Made by a program: the position numbers and the translations under genes. From UBA11957 sp963603285 (GTDB lineage: Bacteria; Bacillota; Clostridia; Lachnospirales; Lachnospiraceae): a stretch of 64,000 bases of DNA. The notes beneath the pieces are model-generated. The model saw only the letters and a list, made by a program, of their open reading frames with translations. It did no database searches and was not told where the DNA came from. The stretch lies in the NCBI GenBank assembly GCA_963603285.1, contig CAVCMG010000014.1, positions 1-64,000 of the forward strand, read 5' to 3'. This document shows positions 42,315-50,585 of this stretch, one piece after another (the first letter of the stretch is position 1; each line of letters opens with the position of its first letter).

Positions 42315-43196
42315 GTGGAACATATACTTCAGGTACTGAAAAATATACTGACGCGATTATCACTTCCGCAGAATATCGGTCTGATCGATATTGTGCAGGT
42401 GCTTCTGATCGCCATAGTTGTCTATTATTTTATTCTGTGGATCCAGCAGACCAGAGCGTATACGCTGTTTAAGGGCATGATCCTGATCGGCGTGATCGTT
42501 ATGATCGCTGCGGTCACCGGTATGGAGACGATCCTGTTTATCTTCCGCAATATCAGTACAGTCGTTTTGGTTGGTCTGGTCATTATCTTTCAGCCGGAGC
42601 TCCGTAAGATGCTTGAGCAGCTGGGAGAGAAAAATACCTTTTCCATGCTGGGCATGTTCAACCGGGAAAAGGAAGGCGTGGACCGGATCACGGAGCGCTC
42701 CGCGGAGGAGATCATACGTGCCTGTTACGAGATGGGCGCTGTCAAAACCGGTGCGCTGATCGTGCTGGAGAAGGATATTGTCCTGTCCGAGTATGAAAAG
42801 ACAGGTATTGAGATTGATGCCAGGATCAGCAGCCAGCTGTTGATCAATATTTTCGAGCATAACACGCCGCTGCACGATGGCGCAGTGCTGGTGCGCAACG
42901 ACCGCATCCAGTCGGCCACCTGCTATCTGCCACTGTCAGACAATCTTTCCCTGAACAAGAATCTGGGAACCCGTCACAGAGCTGCTGTAGGTATCAGCGA
43001 GGTATCGGATGCCCTGACGATCATCGTATCGGAGGAGACCGGTAATGTATCCTATGCCTTGAAGGGCCAGATCCGTACCGGAGTGAAGCAGGAGGAGCTT
43101 AGAAAACAGCTCAAAATGCTCTGGGCAGACGGCAGTACGAATGATAAGAAACACAAGAACCGGAAAGGACGTGATGGCCTTGAGACAGAAGCTTAA
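42315..43196 (+). CDS. cdaA: Diadenylate cyclase CdaA
   Basis: Makes the essential second messenger c-di-AMP, which controls potassium and osmolyte transport, from two ATP. The 293-residue protein has three membrane helices (about 22-95) and a DAC domain with the catalytic DGA (188-190 in LHDGAVLV) and RHR (220-222 in GTRHRAA) motifs. Its start GTG 42315 follows GGAAGGAA. cdaR overlaps its end. The usual third partner glmM is elsewhere (9085), not in this operon as in Bacillus. Confidence 0.96.
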   Translation: MEHILQVLKNILTRLSLPQNIGLIDIVQVLLIAIVVYYFILWIQQTRAYTLFKGMILIGVIVMIAAVTGMETILFIFRNISTVVLVGLVIIFQPELRKMLEQLGEKNTFSMLGMFNREKEGVDRITERSAEEIIRACYEMGAVKTGALIVLEKDIVLSEYEKTGIEIDARISSQLLINIFEHNTPLHDGAVLVRNDRIQSATCYLPLSDNLSLNKNLGTRHRAAVGISEVSDALTIIVSEETGNVSYALKGQIRTGVKQEELRKQLKMLWADGSTNDKKHKNRKGRDGLETEA

Positions 43197-44472
43197 AAAC
43201 AACTGGACGTTAAAGCTGGCATCTGTTGCCATCGCCATTCTGATCTGGCTGGTGATCGGTAATATCAACGATCCGGTGATCCAGAAGGTGTACAGCAGTA
43301 TTCCGGTGACGATCACCAATGGCTCCTACATCGAAAGCCGTGGCATGACCTACCGGCTGGACAGCGGCCATCAGACGGTCAGTGTAACATTAAAGGGCAA
43401 TACGTCCAGAGTCACAAGAAGAGCGGATGATATCAAGGTGGAAGCGGATCTGACCCAGATCGTAGATATGGATTCCACACCGATCATGGTGCCGGTAACG
43501 GTCAGCTGCCCCGATATTTCCGCAGATAATATTACGGTATCGCCGACAGCGATCCCGATCGAGATCGAAGGTCGGGAGACTAAGGATTTCATGATCGCGG
43601 TCAATTACGGTGATACGACGCCGGGCGCCGGATTTGAGGTCGGCAAGATCTATGCCAATCCGGAAAAGGTCAGCGTCAGCGGCCCGGAGTCCATCGTGGA
43701 TAAGATCGACCGTGTCGTTGCCAATGTCAGTGTGGAGGGTATGACAGCCGACAGCACCAAAAAGGCGAATCTTGTGCTGTACGACAAGAATCAGGAGATC
43801 ATGTCCGACAAGGATACGCAGTATCTGACCTTTGATATCGGCGATACGAGCGTAGACGTCAATGTCGAGCTATGGAATACCGTCAGTGGTATTACATTTA
43901 CCGGCGAACCGTATGGATCTCCGGCAACCGGGTATGTGGTGTCAGAAGTTGTGACCACACCGAGCGAGATTTCGCTGGCCGGTACAAAGGAAGCGCTTGA
44001 CAAGCTGGCGGCAAACGGCAATACCGTGGAAATCCCGTCGAGACTGCTCAAGATCAGTGGTGCCAGCAGCACGGTAGAATGTAAGATCGATCTGGATGAT
44101 ATCCTGCCGTCGGGTACAAAGGCGGTATCCAATCAGGCAGAATCCATCATTGTGGAGGTCGAGATCATTCCGCTGGGAAGCAAACAGCTGACGATCCCGA
44201 CAAAGAATATACAGGTAAGTGATATCAGCGAGGGTCTGCAGGCTGTGTTTACAGATACCAGCATTACAGTAACTCTGCAGGGAAAGGCAGAGGCGCTGCA
44301 AAACGTTACCGCTTCGTCCATCACCGCTTCGATCAGCGTGAAGGATATGGCGGAGGGCACTTACCAGCTTCCGGTAAACATAACGTTGCCGGATGGCATA
44401 ACATTACTATCGGAGGTTAAAACCAGTGTGCAGCTGGTATCTTTGCAGACAAAGATATCCGCTGCAGAATAA
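43174..44472 (+). CDS. cdaR: CdaA regulatory protein CdaR (YbbR domains)
   Basis: Membrane-anchored regulator that modulates CdaA activity. One N-terminal helix (about 10-28) is followed by four YbbR-like beta domains outside the membrane. Repeated motifs include GAGFEVGKIYANPEKVSVSG and GYVVSEVVTTPSEISLAGT. The start is placed at ATG 43174, after GGAAAGGA and matching MALRQKLKNNWTLKL. An ATG at 43141 would lengthen the overlap with cdaA. The overlap of 23 bp implies translational coupling with cdaA. Confidence 0.92.
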   Translation: MALRQKLKNNWTLKLASVAIAILIWLVIGNINDPVIQKVYSSIPVTITNGSYIESRGMTYRLDSGHQTVSVTLKGNTSRVTRRADDIKVEADLTQIVDMDSTPIMVPVTVSCPDISADNITVSPTAIPIEIEGRETKDFMIAVNYGDTTPGAGFEVGKIYANPEKVSVSGPESIVDKIDRVVANVSVEGMTADSTKKANLVLYDKNQEIMSDKDTQYLTFDIGDTSVDVNVELWNTVSGITFTGEPYGSPATGYVVSEVVTTPSEISLAGTKEALDKLAANGNTVEIPSRLLKISGASSTVECKIDLDDILPSGTKAVSNQAESIIVEVEIIPLGSKQLTIPTKNIQVSDISEGLQAVFTDTSITVTLQGKAEALQNVTASSITASISVKDMAEGTYQLPVNITLPDGITLLSEVKTSVQLVSLQTKISAAE

Positions 44473-44482
44473 AAAAAAGAAT

Positions 44483-44743
44483 ATGAGAAGTACAAAGATA
44501 ACCATAAAAAATCCCACCGGTATCGATCTGGATCTGGCCGGTGTGCTCTGTAAAAAAGCAGTACAGTATAAAGCCCTGATCACCTTTGCCTATGAGGATG
44601 GCACAGCCAATGCCAAGAGTGTTTTAAGTGTCCTTGGCTCCTGCGTACGCGGCGGGGATGAGATCGAGCTTTTCTGCGATGGCGTGGATGAGGATGAAGC
44701 GGTGACAGCAATCACGGAGATCCTTGATCCGACAGAGTATTAA
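44483..44743 (+). CDS. HPr-like protein lacking His15 (Crh-like)
   Basis: An 86-residue protein that aligns along its length with HPr of the phosphotransferase system. The normal TGIHARPA becomes TGIDLDLA, so position 15 is Asp instead of the phosphorylated His, and R17 and P18 are also lost. NAKS keeps a serine at position 46, the site used by HPr kinase. This pattern resembles Crh of Bacillus, which has Gln15 and Ser46 and serves carbon catabolite control without sugar transport. ATG 44483 is 10 bp after cdaR. A strong terminator follows. Operon partnership with cdaA is unusual. Confidence 0.82.
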   Translation: MRSTKITIKNPTGIDLDLAGVLCKKAVQYKALITFAYEDGTANAKSVLSVLGSCVRGGDEIELFCDGVDEDEAVTAITEILDPTEY

Positions 44744-44754
44744 GCGTAAAACGG

Positions 44755-44788
44755 TGCGGCCCGGGTGAAAGGGCCGCATTTTATTTTC
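44755..44788 (+). terminator. Terminator of the cdaA cluster
   Basis: Perfect 8-bp stem TGCGGCCC/GGGCCGCA, 8-nt loop, then TTTTATTTT. Confidence 0.88.
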
Positions 44789-44850
44789 GTTACTTTAGCA
44801 GTTTTATAAAAATTTCCCAATTCTTTAGAAAAGCATAAGAAGCCACGATA

Positions 44851-44879
44851 TTTACAAAAGAATAGAGATTTGTTATCAT
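44851..44879 (+). promoter_or_regulatory. Promoter of the ClpX-like gene
   Basis: TTTACA (44851-44856), 17-bp spacer, TATCAT (44874-44879), about 58 bp before the start at 44938. Confidence 0.6.
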
Positions 44880-44937
44880 AAGACGAAGAAAAAAGATGCA
44901 CGCCGGTGCGACTGCCGGACATGCAGGAGGAAGAGAT

Positions 44938-46329
44938 ATGTCGGAAGACAAGACAAAAGAAACAGATCACAGCGAAGACACCTACGAGAGAGTCTGTATG
45001 CTGTGCCGCAGGCCGGAGAGCAAGGTCAGCAGCATGATTTCGCTGCCAAACAATATCTGCATCTGCTCTGACTGTATGCAGAAAAGCTTTGACTCGATGA
45101 ACAGCGGCAATATAAATTATAACGAGCTGATTAACAATATGCAGGTATTCCCGATGATGGATTTCGGGAATGTGAGCAATCAGGTTCCGGAGAAGCAGCG
45201 GCTTAAAAAGAAAAAGCCAAAGACAGAGCCGGAGGCAGCCTTTGATATCCACAAGCTACCCGCACCGCACAAAATCAAGGCCGGACTGGATGAGTATGTG
45301 ATCGGTCAGGAACATGCCAAAAAGGTGATTTCCGTAGCGGTCTACAACCATTACAAGAGGATCCACGCCGACAACAGCGACGGTGTGGAGATCGAAAAGT
45401 CCAATATGCTGATGATCGGTCCGACTGGAAGCGGAAAGACCTATCTGGTACAGATGCTGGCAAAGCTTCTGGATGTGCCGCTGGCGCTGACAGATGCGAC
45501 GTCCCTGACTGAGGCCGGTTATATCGGTGACGATATCGAGAGCGTGGTTTCCAAGCTTCTCGCAGCTGCGGACAACGATGTGGAGCGTGCCGAGCACGGC
45601 ATTATCTTTATCGATGAGATCGACAAGATCGCCAAAAAGAAAAATACCAACCAGCGCGATGTCAGCGGTGAAGCTGTACAGCAGGGGATGCTGAAGCTTC
45701 TCGAAGGCGCCGATGTGGAGGTGCCGGTCGGTGCCAATTCCAAAAATGCGATGGTGCCGCTGACCACAGTCAATACAAGGAATATCCTCTTTATCTGCGC
45801 AGGTGCATTCCCGGATCTTGCCGAGATCATCAAAAACCGGCTGAACAAGCAGGCTTCGATCGGATTTATCGCCGATCTGAAGGATAAATACGACGAAGAT
45901 AAGAATATTCTGGACAAGGTTACCGTCGAAGATCTCAGAGAATTTGGTATGATCCCCGAGTTCCTCGGCCGTCTGCCTGTGATCTTCAGTCTGCAGGGAC
46001 TGACACAGGAGATGATGGTGGAGATCCTTCGAAAGCCAAAGAATGCGATCATCAAGCAGTACGAAAAGCTGCTGGCGATGGATGAGGTCAAGCTGGACTT
46101 TGAAGAAGAGGCTTTGCAGGAAATCGCAGCCAGAGCGCTTGAAAAGGATACCGGAGCCAGAGCCCTCCGGGCGATCATCGAGGAGTTTATGCTCGATATC
46201 ATGTTTGAGATCCCGAAGGATTCGTCGATCGGCGAGGTCGTGATCACCAAAGAATATATCACGCATATCGGAGGCCCCCGCATACTGATGCGTGGCCAGG
46301 AGCCTTTATATCTGGAAGACAAAGCATAA
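44938..46329 (+). CDS. Divergent ClpX-type AAA+ unfoldase
   Basis: A 463-residue ClpX-family ATPase. The N-terminal zinc domain has CMLC and C-x-C-x2-C (residues 20-46), then a basic linker. Walker A is GPTGSGKT (161-168), Walker B IIFIDEID (222-229), pore loop GYIG (194-197), and the ClpP-docking loop IGF is present (308-310). The RKH-loop position reads ANSKNAMVPL instead of the conserved Arg-Lys-His, so ssrA-tag recognition may be altered. clpP and lon are not adjacent, so this is probably a second ClpX. ATG 44938 follows GGAGGAAGAG. Confidence 0.85.
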   Translation: MSEDKTKETDHSEDTYERVCMLCRRPESKVSSMISLPNNICICSDCMQKSFDSMNSGNINYNELINNMQVFPMMDFGNVSNQVPEKQRLKKKKPKTEPEAAFDIHKLPAPHKIKAGLDEYVIGQEHAKKVISVAVYNHYKRIHADNSDGVEIEKSNMLMIGPTGSGKTYLVQMLAKLLDVPLALTDATSLTEAGYIGDDIESVVSKLLAAADNDVERAEHGIIFIDEIDKIAKKKNTNQRDVSGEAVQQGMLKLLEGADVEVPVGANSKNAMVPLTTVNTRNILFICAGAFPDLAEIIKNRLNKQASIGFIADLKDKYDEDKNILDKVTVEDLREFGMIPEFLGRLPVIFSLQGLTQEMMVEILRKPKNAIIKQYEKLLAMDEVKLDFEEEALQEIAARALEKDTGARALRAIIEEFMLDIMFEIPKDSSIGEVVITKEYITHIGGPRILMRGQEPLYLEDKA

Positions 46330-46392
46330 AACATCCCTCATCGGATGTATAAAAATGATAAACATACCAATACTAAGAAAGGGTGAAGTCAG

Positions 46393-46908
46393 ATGTTTGA
46401 AGATGTATTAGAGAAACTGAAAAAGAACTTTGGAGAAACAGCAGAAGTCATCGGTAAGAAAACGGAGAATTTCGTGGAGGTGCAGAAGCTGAAAAGCCAG
46501 ATCCATACAGCCAACCACGAGATCGCCCAGAATTACGAAGAGATCGGCGAGATGCTCTACAGAAGATACCAGCAGGGCGAGACGCTGGATCCGGAGATCA
46601 CAGCGATCTGCGAGGATATCACCGAGCTCAAGACAGAGGTCGCTGCCTGCAAAGAGGAGATCACCAAATACCGTGGCGAGGAAACTTGTCCGGAGTGTGG
46701 TGCTGCTGTTCCGATGGGCGCTGCTTTCTGTATGAAATGCGGTGCACAGATGCCGGTCTGTGAAGCAGAGTTTGAAGAGGGCGAGGTTGTCGTACCGTCT
46801 GACGCGGATGCCGATGAGGTAAAGGCCGCCGATGAGGTAGCCGAGGAAAAAGCTGCTGAAGAGGATTTCGAGGACGAGACAGACAATAAGAAAGAAACTG
46901 AGGAATAA
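46393..46908 (+). CDS. Coiled-coil zinc-ribbon protein
   Basis: A 171-residue cytoplasmic protein of unknown function. Residues 1-95 are helical and coiled-coil-like (ending with ITELKTEVAACKEEITKYR). They are followed by a zinc ribbon CPECGAAVPMGAAFCMKCGA (two CxxC pairs). The C-terminal tail of about 50 residues is strongly acidic. Such short zinc-ribbon proteins are frequent in Clostridia. ATG 46393 follows AAAGGGTGA. Its stop overlaps the start of the LspA-like gene (TAATG), so the two are translated together. Confidence 0.85.
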   Translation: MFEDVLEKLKKNFGETAEVIGKKTENFVEVQKLKSQIHTANHEIAQNYEEIGEMLYRRYQQGETLDPEITAICEDITELKTEVAACKEEITKYRGEETCPECGAAVPMGAAFCMKCGAQMPVCEAEFEEGEVVVPSDADADEVKAADEVAEEKAAEEDFEDETDNKKETEE

Positions 46909-47381
46909 TGCCGATGAGCAGGGCCAGAACGCTGTCAGCTGTGCTGACACTGTATACCAGCGATGCTGTGATCAAAAAATATATGAAACATCACCTGCGT
47001 GAGGGAGAAGAAAAGGAGATCCTTGGCGGTAAAGCCGTCCTGCGTCCCTTAAAGAATCCCGGTGCCATTCTGGGGCTTGGCAAAGAGCACCAGAAGGAAT
47101 TAAACGGCGTGGTGGCAGCGATGCTGGGAGGTCTGGGCGTACGGCTGTTTACGCTGAGTGCAAAGCCCGGGCATGGGCTGCAGAAGGCAGCCATGACGTT
47201 ACTTGCCGCCGGAGGGCTTGGCAATCTGACTGACCGGGTCTGTCAGGGGTATGTGGATGACTATATCCGTATTCCCTGCAAAAATAAAAGGTTCAGCCAT
47301 GTAGTATTTAATCTGGCTGATGTATTTGTGGCGGCGGGGGCCGGACTTCTGGTGATCTCAGCCGTAAAAGAAAACAGATAA
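46908..47381 (+). CDS. LspA-like signal peptidase II homologue (divergent)
   Basis: A 157-residue membrane protein with the signal peptidase II signatures: KNPGAILG near the first loop, GLGNLTDRVCQGYVDDYI with the first catalytic Asp, and FNLADVFVAAG with the second. The N-terminal region has a long charged loop (about 25-45) in place of the usual first helix. It is therefore either a second, divergent LspA or the only lipoprotein signal peptidase in the genome; several lipoproteins in this window need one. The start ATG overlaps the previous stop codon. Confidence 0.78.
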   Translation: MPMSRARTLSAVLTLYTSDAVIKKYMKHHLREGEEKEILGGKAVLRPLKNPGAILGLGKEHQKELNGVVAAMLGGLGVRLFTLSAKPGHGLQKAAMTLLAAGGLGNLTDRVCQGYVDDYIRIPCKNKRFSHVVFNLADVFVAAGAGLLVISAVKENR

Positions 47382-47392
47382 AGCAAAAGGAC

Positions 47393-47466
47393 AGCTGCTG
47401 CAGGAGCTGCCGGTGTCCACTCCGATGATACGGAGGGACAAAGGGCAGGATCTGCAGCAGCTTTTT
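47393..47466 (+). terminator. Large nested hairpin terminator before the PBP gene
   Basis: Outer stem AGCTGCTGCAG/CTGCAGCAGCT (11 bp), then CTGCC/GGCAG, then GTCC-CTCCG/CGGAG-GGAC with a 6-nt loop, ending in TTTTT. The small asymmetric internal loops make it more elaborate than a simple terminator. It ends 17 bp before the PBP start. Confidence 0.75.
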
Positions 47467-47483
47467 ACACAGTGAGGATATGT

Positions 47484-49970
47484 ATGGCGCATAAGAAAGA
47501 AAAAAGAAAAAGGAAGAAAAAGCATTTTTTTCTCCACAGCTTTTTTAAACTGTTTCTCCTGCTTGTATTTCTCGGAGCGGGAGTCGGTCTGGGGTTGGTG
47601 GCGTTTGCTGCCGTCGAGGCCCCGGCGGTGGATACGCTGGATGTGACGCCGAGTGGCTTTCGAACGGAAATCGTGGACGATGCGGGAAAGACAACGAGGA
47701 TACTGGCCGGAGAAGGTGCAAACCGTGTCTATGTGACGCTGGACAGAGTGCCGAAGGAGCTGCAGGAGGCCTTTGTGGCGATCGAGGATGCGCGGTTTTA
47801 CCAGCATCATGGCATTGATGTGAAGGGTATCGTCCGGGCAGGCGTCAAGGGCGTGGCAAATGGGTTTCATTTTTCCGAGGGAGCCAGCACCATCACACAG
47901 CAGCTGTTGAAAAATAATGTATTTACCGGCTGGACACAGGAAAAGAATCTGATGGACCGTGTGATCCGCAAGGTGCAGGAGCAGTATCTGGCGGTACGTC
48001 TGGAGCAGAAGTATTCCAAAGAGTATATTCTGGAAAATTATCTGAATACGATCAATCTTGGCAGTGGCTGCTGGGGTGTCCAGGCAGCATCGATGCAGTA
48101 CTTTGGCAAAGAGGTCTCGGAACTGAGTCTGTCAGAATGTGCCGTGCTGGCGGGAATCACCAAAAATCCCAGCGGCTACAGTCCGTTCCGGTCAACGGAA
48201 AGCTGTCAGAAGAGACAGCATCTGGTTTTGCAGGCCATGCTGGATCAGGGCTATATCTCGCAGGAGGCCTACGATGCAGCCTGTGCAGATGATGTGTTTA
48301 CCCGCATCCAGGAACAGAAGGACAATACCGATAAGAGCAGCGTACTCAGCTATTACGAGGATGCCCTGTTAGAGCAGATCGTGTCGGATCTGGAGCTGTC
48401 AAAGGGCTGTACCGAGGACGAAGCATGGCAGATGATCTACCGGGGCGGTCTGACGATCTATTCCGGGATGAACAGCAATCTGCAGAAGATCGTGGAGGAA
48501 GAGATCAATAACGACGACAATTTCTCTTCGGATGCACAGGCTTCGATCGTGCTGGCAGATTATAAGACAGGGCAGGTCAAAGCCATCGCCGGAGGCCGTG
48601 GCGAAAAGACAGCCAGTCTGGTTTTAAACCGTGCCACCGACAGTATCCGCCAGCCGGGATCTACGTTTAAAATCCCCGGAGAGTATGCGGCGGCGCTGGA
48701 ACACGATGAGATCACACTGGGAACCACGATCGACGATGCTCCGGCAGAATATTCGGATGGAAGAAGCGTGCGAAATGCCAGTGGAAAATACCGGGGCATG
48801 ACGACGGTGCGGGAGGCTATTGAAGATTCCCTGAACATTCCGGCGGTAAAGGTGCTGCAGGAGACCGGCGTTGACCGGGTCTGGGAGCTGCTTCGAAGCT
48901 TTGGCTTTACCCATCTGAACGATGAGGATAAGGTAGAATCGCTGGCTCTTGGCGGTACCCACAACGGCGTGACCAACATGCAGCTGGCGGCGGCCTACGG
49001 TGCGATCGCAGACGGCGGCGCATACCAGAAGCTGAAGTTCTATCAGAAGGTTGTAGACCGCGAGGGCAATGTGGTGTTAAATACAGATACAGAGCCCAAA
49101 AACGTGATCCGTAAAGAGACGGCAAGCCTGCTGACGCTGGCGATGGAGGATGTAATAAAGAGCGGTACGGGCAAAAAGGCTGCCTTTGACGGTATGAGCC
49201 TGGCCGGAAAAAGTGGTACAACGACAGACCAGAAGGATCTGTGGTTTGTGGGGTATTCGCCATATTATGTCTGCAGTGTCTGGGGCGGCTATGACAACAA
49301 CCAGGCACAGGAGGACGGTTCCTATGTCAAATATCTGTGGAAAGCCGTTATGCAGAGGGCACATGAGGGTCTGGAGGATACCGGCTTTTCCGGTATGGAG
49401 GATCTCGTGACCTGCAAGATCTGTACGAAGTGTGGTAAAAAGGCGGTGGATGGTCTCTGCGACGATACGGCGCAGCGCAATATGACCCGCACGGAGTATT
49501 ATGAGGCCGGTACGGCACCGACAAAGGACTGCGACTGTCATGAGGCAGTGCAAATCTGCACGGTATCCGGTGAAAGAGCCGGGGAGTACTGTCCGGAGGA
49601 TACGATACAGACAAAGGTGTATCTGAAGGAAGCGTCCGAGGATACGGCGGATGTGGCGTATGTTGTGCCGGAGAATTTAAAGACGGGCAGCTGTACGGAG
49701 CACAAGAGCTGGTGGGATCGCTGGTTTGGCAATGGGGAAAATCCGGAGGATCCGGATGCGGCGCAGCCGGACGATGGAACGGGACAGCCGGGTGTGGATG
49801 ATACCGAAACACCGGAGACTCCGGAAATACCTGATGATCAGATGGGACAGACGCCGGACGGTACGGAGGATAAACAGCCGGAGACCGGTCATGAGGATAC
49901 GAAGCCGAGGGAGGATAAAAATCTGGCAGGGAAGGTATTGGACTGGCTTACGGGGAAAACACAGGAGTGA
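47484..49970 (+). CDS. Class A penicillin-binding protein (PBP1-type)
   Basis: Bifunctional wall-synthesis enzyme anchored by one N-terminal helix (about 18-44) after a highly basic head (MAHKKEKRKRKKKH). The glycosyltransferase 51 domain has the catalytic IEDARFYQHHGID and GASTITQQLLKN. The transpeptidase domain has the acylated serine in GSTFK, SLN and KSGTT. A cysteine-rich segment (CKICTKCGKK, CDCHE, about 640-680) follows, and the tail of about 90 residues is acidic and Pro/Asp/Glu-rich. ATG 47484 follows GTGAGG. The 828-residue length is typical of clostridial PBP1. Confidence 0.93.
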   Translation: MAHKKEKRKRKKKHFFLHSFFKLFLLLVFLGAGVGLGLVAFAAVEAPAVDTLDVTPSGFRTEIVDDAGKTTRILAGEGANRVYVTLDRVPKELQEAFVAIEDARFYQHHGIDVKGIVRAGVKGVANGFHFSEGASTITQQLLKNNVFTGWTQEKNLMDRVIRKVQEQYLAVRLEQKYSKEYILENYLNTINLGSGCWGVQAASMQYFGKEVSELSLSECAVLAGITKNPSGYSPFRSTESCQKRQHLVLQAMLDQGYISQEAYDAACADDVFTRIQEQKDNTDKSSVLSYYEDALLEQIVSDLELSKGCTEDEAWQMIYRGGLTIYSGMNSNLQKIVEEEINNDDNFSSDAQASIVLADYKTGQVKAIAGGRGEKTASLVLNRATDSIRQPGSTFKIPGEYAAALEHDEITLGTTIDDAPAEYSDGRSVRNASGKYRGMTTVREAIEDSLNIPAVKVLQETGVDRVWELLRSFGFTHLNDEDKVESLALGGTHNGVTNMQLAAAYGAIADGGAYQKLKFYQKVVDREGNVVLNTDTEPKNVIRKETASLLTLAMEDVIKSGTGKKAAFDGMSLAGKSGTTTDQKDLWFVGYSPYYVCSVWGGYDNNQAQEDGSYVKYLWKAVMQRAHEGLEDTGFSGMEDLVTCKICTKCGKKAVDGLCDDTAQRNMTRTEYYEAGTAPTKDCDCHEAVQICTVSGERAGEYCPEDTIQTKVYLKEASEDTADVAYVVPENLKTGSCTEHKSWWDRWFGNGENPEDPDAAQPDDGTGQPGVDDTETPETPEIPDDQMGQTPDGTEDKQPETGHEDTKPREDKNLAGKVLDWLTGKTQE

Positions 49971-49988
49971 AATAGAATAGATGAAAAG

Positions 49989-50030
49989 AAAGCTGCTGTT
50001 GTGGGGAAGTTCCGGACAGCAGCTTTTATT
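49989..50030. terminator. Bidirectional terminator between PBP and tRNA-Leu genes
   Basis: Stem AAAGCTGCTG/CAGCAGCTTT with an inner GGAA/TTCC stem. T-rich flanks are present on both strands (TTTTATTT to the right, TTTCTTTTC on the minus strand), so it can serve both the PBP gene and the minus-strand tRNAs. Confidence 0.8.
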
Positions 50031-50045
50031 TACGCGAGCAACGAG

Positions 50046-50124
50046 CCAAAGTCCGTGCTTGCACGAGACCTTGGCGACTGCCGCGATAACCATGAGAAAC
50101 TCGTGAAGCGTGTTTCTTATGGTT
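50046..50124. repeat. Pair of imperfect hairpins downstream of tRNA-Leu copy 1
   Basis: Two stem-loops lie side by side. The first is 50046-50058 with 50061-50074 (one mismatch and a bulge). The second is AACCATGAGAAAC (50088-50100) with GTTTCTTATGGTT (50112-50124), 13 bp with one G-T pair. They contain no gene. They look like small repetitive palindromes or RNA-processing signals in the 3' trailer of the tRNA transcript. Confidence 0.5.
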
Positions 50125-50151
50125 TGTGAGAAATTCTGCACAAAAAAATAG

Positions 50152-50236
50152 TGCAGGAGATGGGACTTGAACCCACACGGTCTTAACGACCACAGGCACC
50201 TGAAGCCTGCGCGTCTGCCAATTCCGCCACTCCTGC
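50152..50236 (-). tRNA. tRNA-Leu(CAG), copy 1
   Basis: Class II tRNA of 85 nt. Acceptor GCAGGAG/CTCCTGC, anticodon stem CAGGC/GCCTG with anticodon CAG, variable arm with GGTC/GACC, T loop TTCAAGT, discriminator A, no CCA. On the minus strand it is followed by a seven-T run. Confidence 0.96.
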
Positions 50237-50279
50237 ACGTATTTATGAATGTCGGTTGCTTGCGTAACCAACAAAGATA

Positions 50280-50308
50280 ATTATACAGGGGGAAAAATGA
50301 AATGTCAA
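50280..50308 (-). promoter_or_regulatory. Consensus promoter of tRNA-Leu copy 1
   Basis: On the minus strand, perfect TTGACA (50308-50303), 17-bp spacer and perfect TATAAT (50285-50280). Confidence 0.9.
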
Positions 50309-50337
50309 GGAAAAATGAAAAAATATATAAGACGGAC

Positions 50338-50549
50338 GCTGCGGGTACGAAGGAGAGCGCCAGATAGATTTCTTCTCCAAAACAAGTGCAACGCAAAAAT
50401 GAGCTACATGCTAACTACGACATAATCGCGCTCGCTAAAGCGGGCTCGCGCGAAGTCTCCGTAAGCATGGGATCTCATTTCTTGCTAAGGGCGCACTTTG
50501 ATCGTTTTGGAGAAGAAATCTATTTGGCGCTCTCCTTCGTACCCGCAGC
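50338..50549. repeat. 212-bp near-perfect palindrome in spacer 1
   Basis: Left arm 50338-50383 and right arm 50504-50549 are 46-nt inverted copies with one difference (which still allows a G-U pair). Inside, AAGTGC/GCACTT, AATGAG/CTCATT and CATGC/GCATG can continue the stem. The same short peptide (EEIYLALSFVP) can be read outward on both strands, which is a consequence of the palindrome and not evidence of a gene. Confidence 0.9.
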
Positions 50550-50585
50550 TGACTCCAAGAACCAATCAGAAGGGTAAAAAAATAG

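Noticed and set aside
45256..46334. Long minus-strand ORFs opposite the ClpX-like gene
   Set aside because: The plus-strand product has clear AAA+ motifs; the antisense frames have no recognisable domain.
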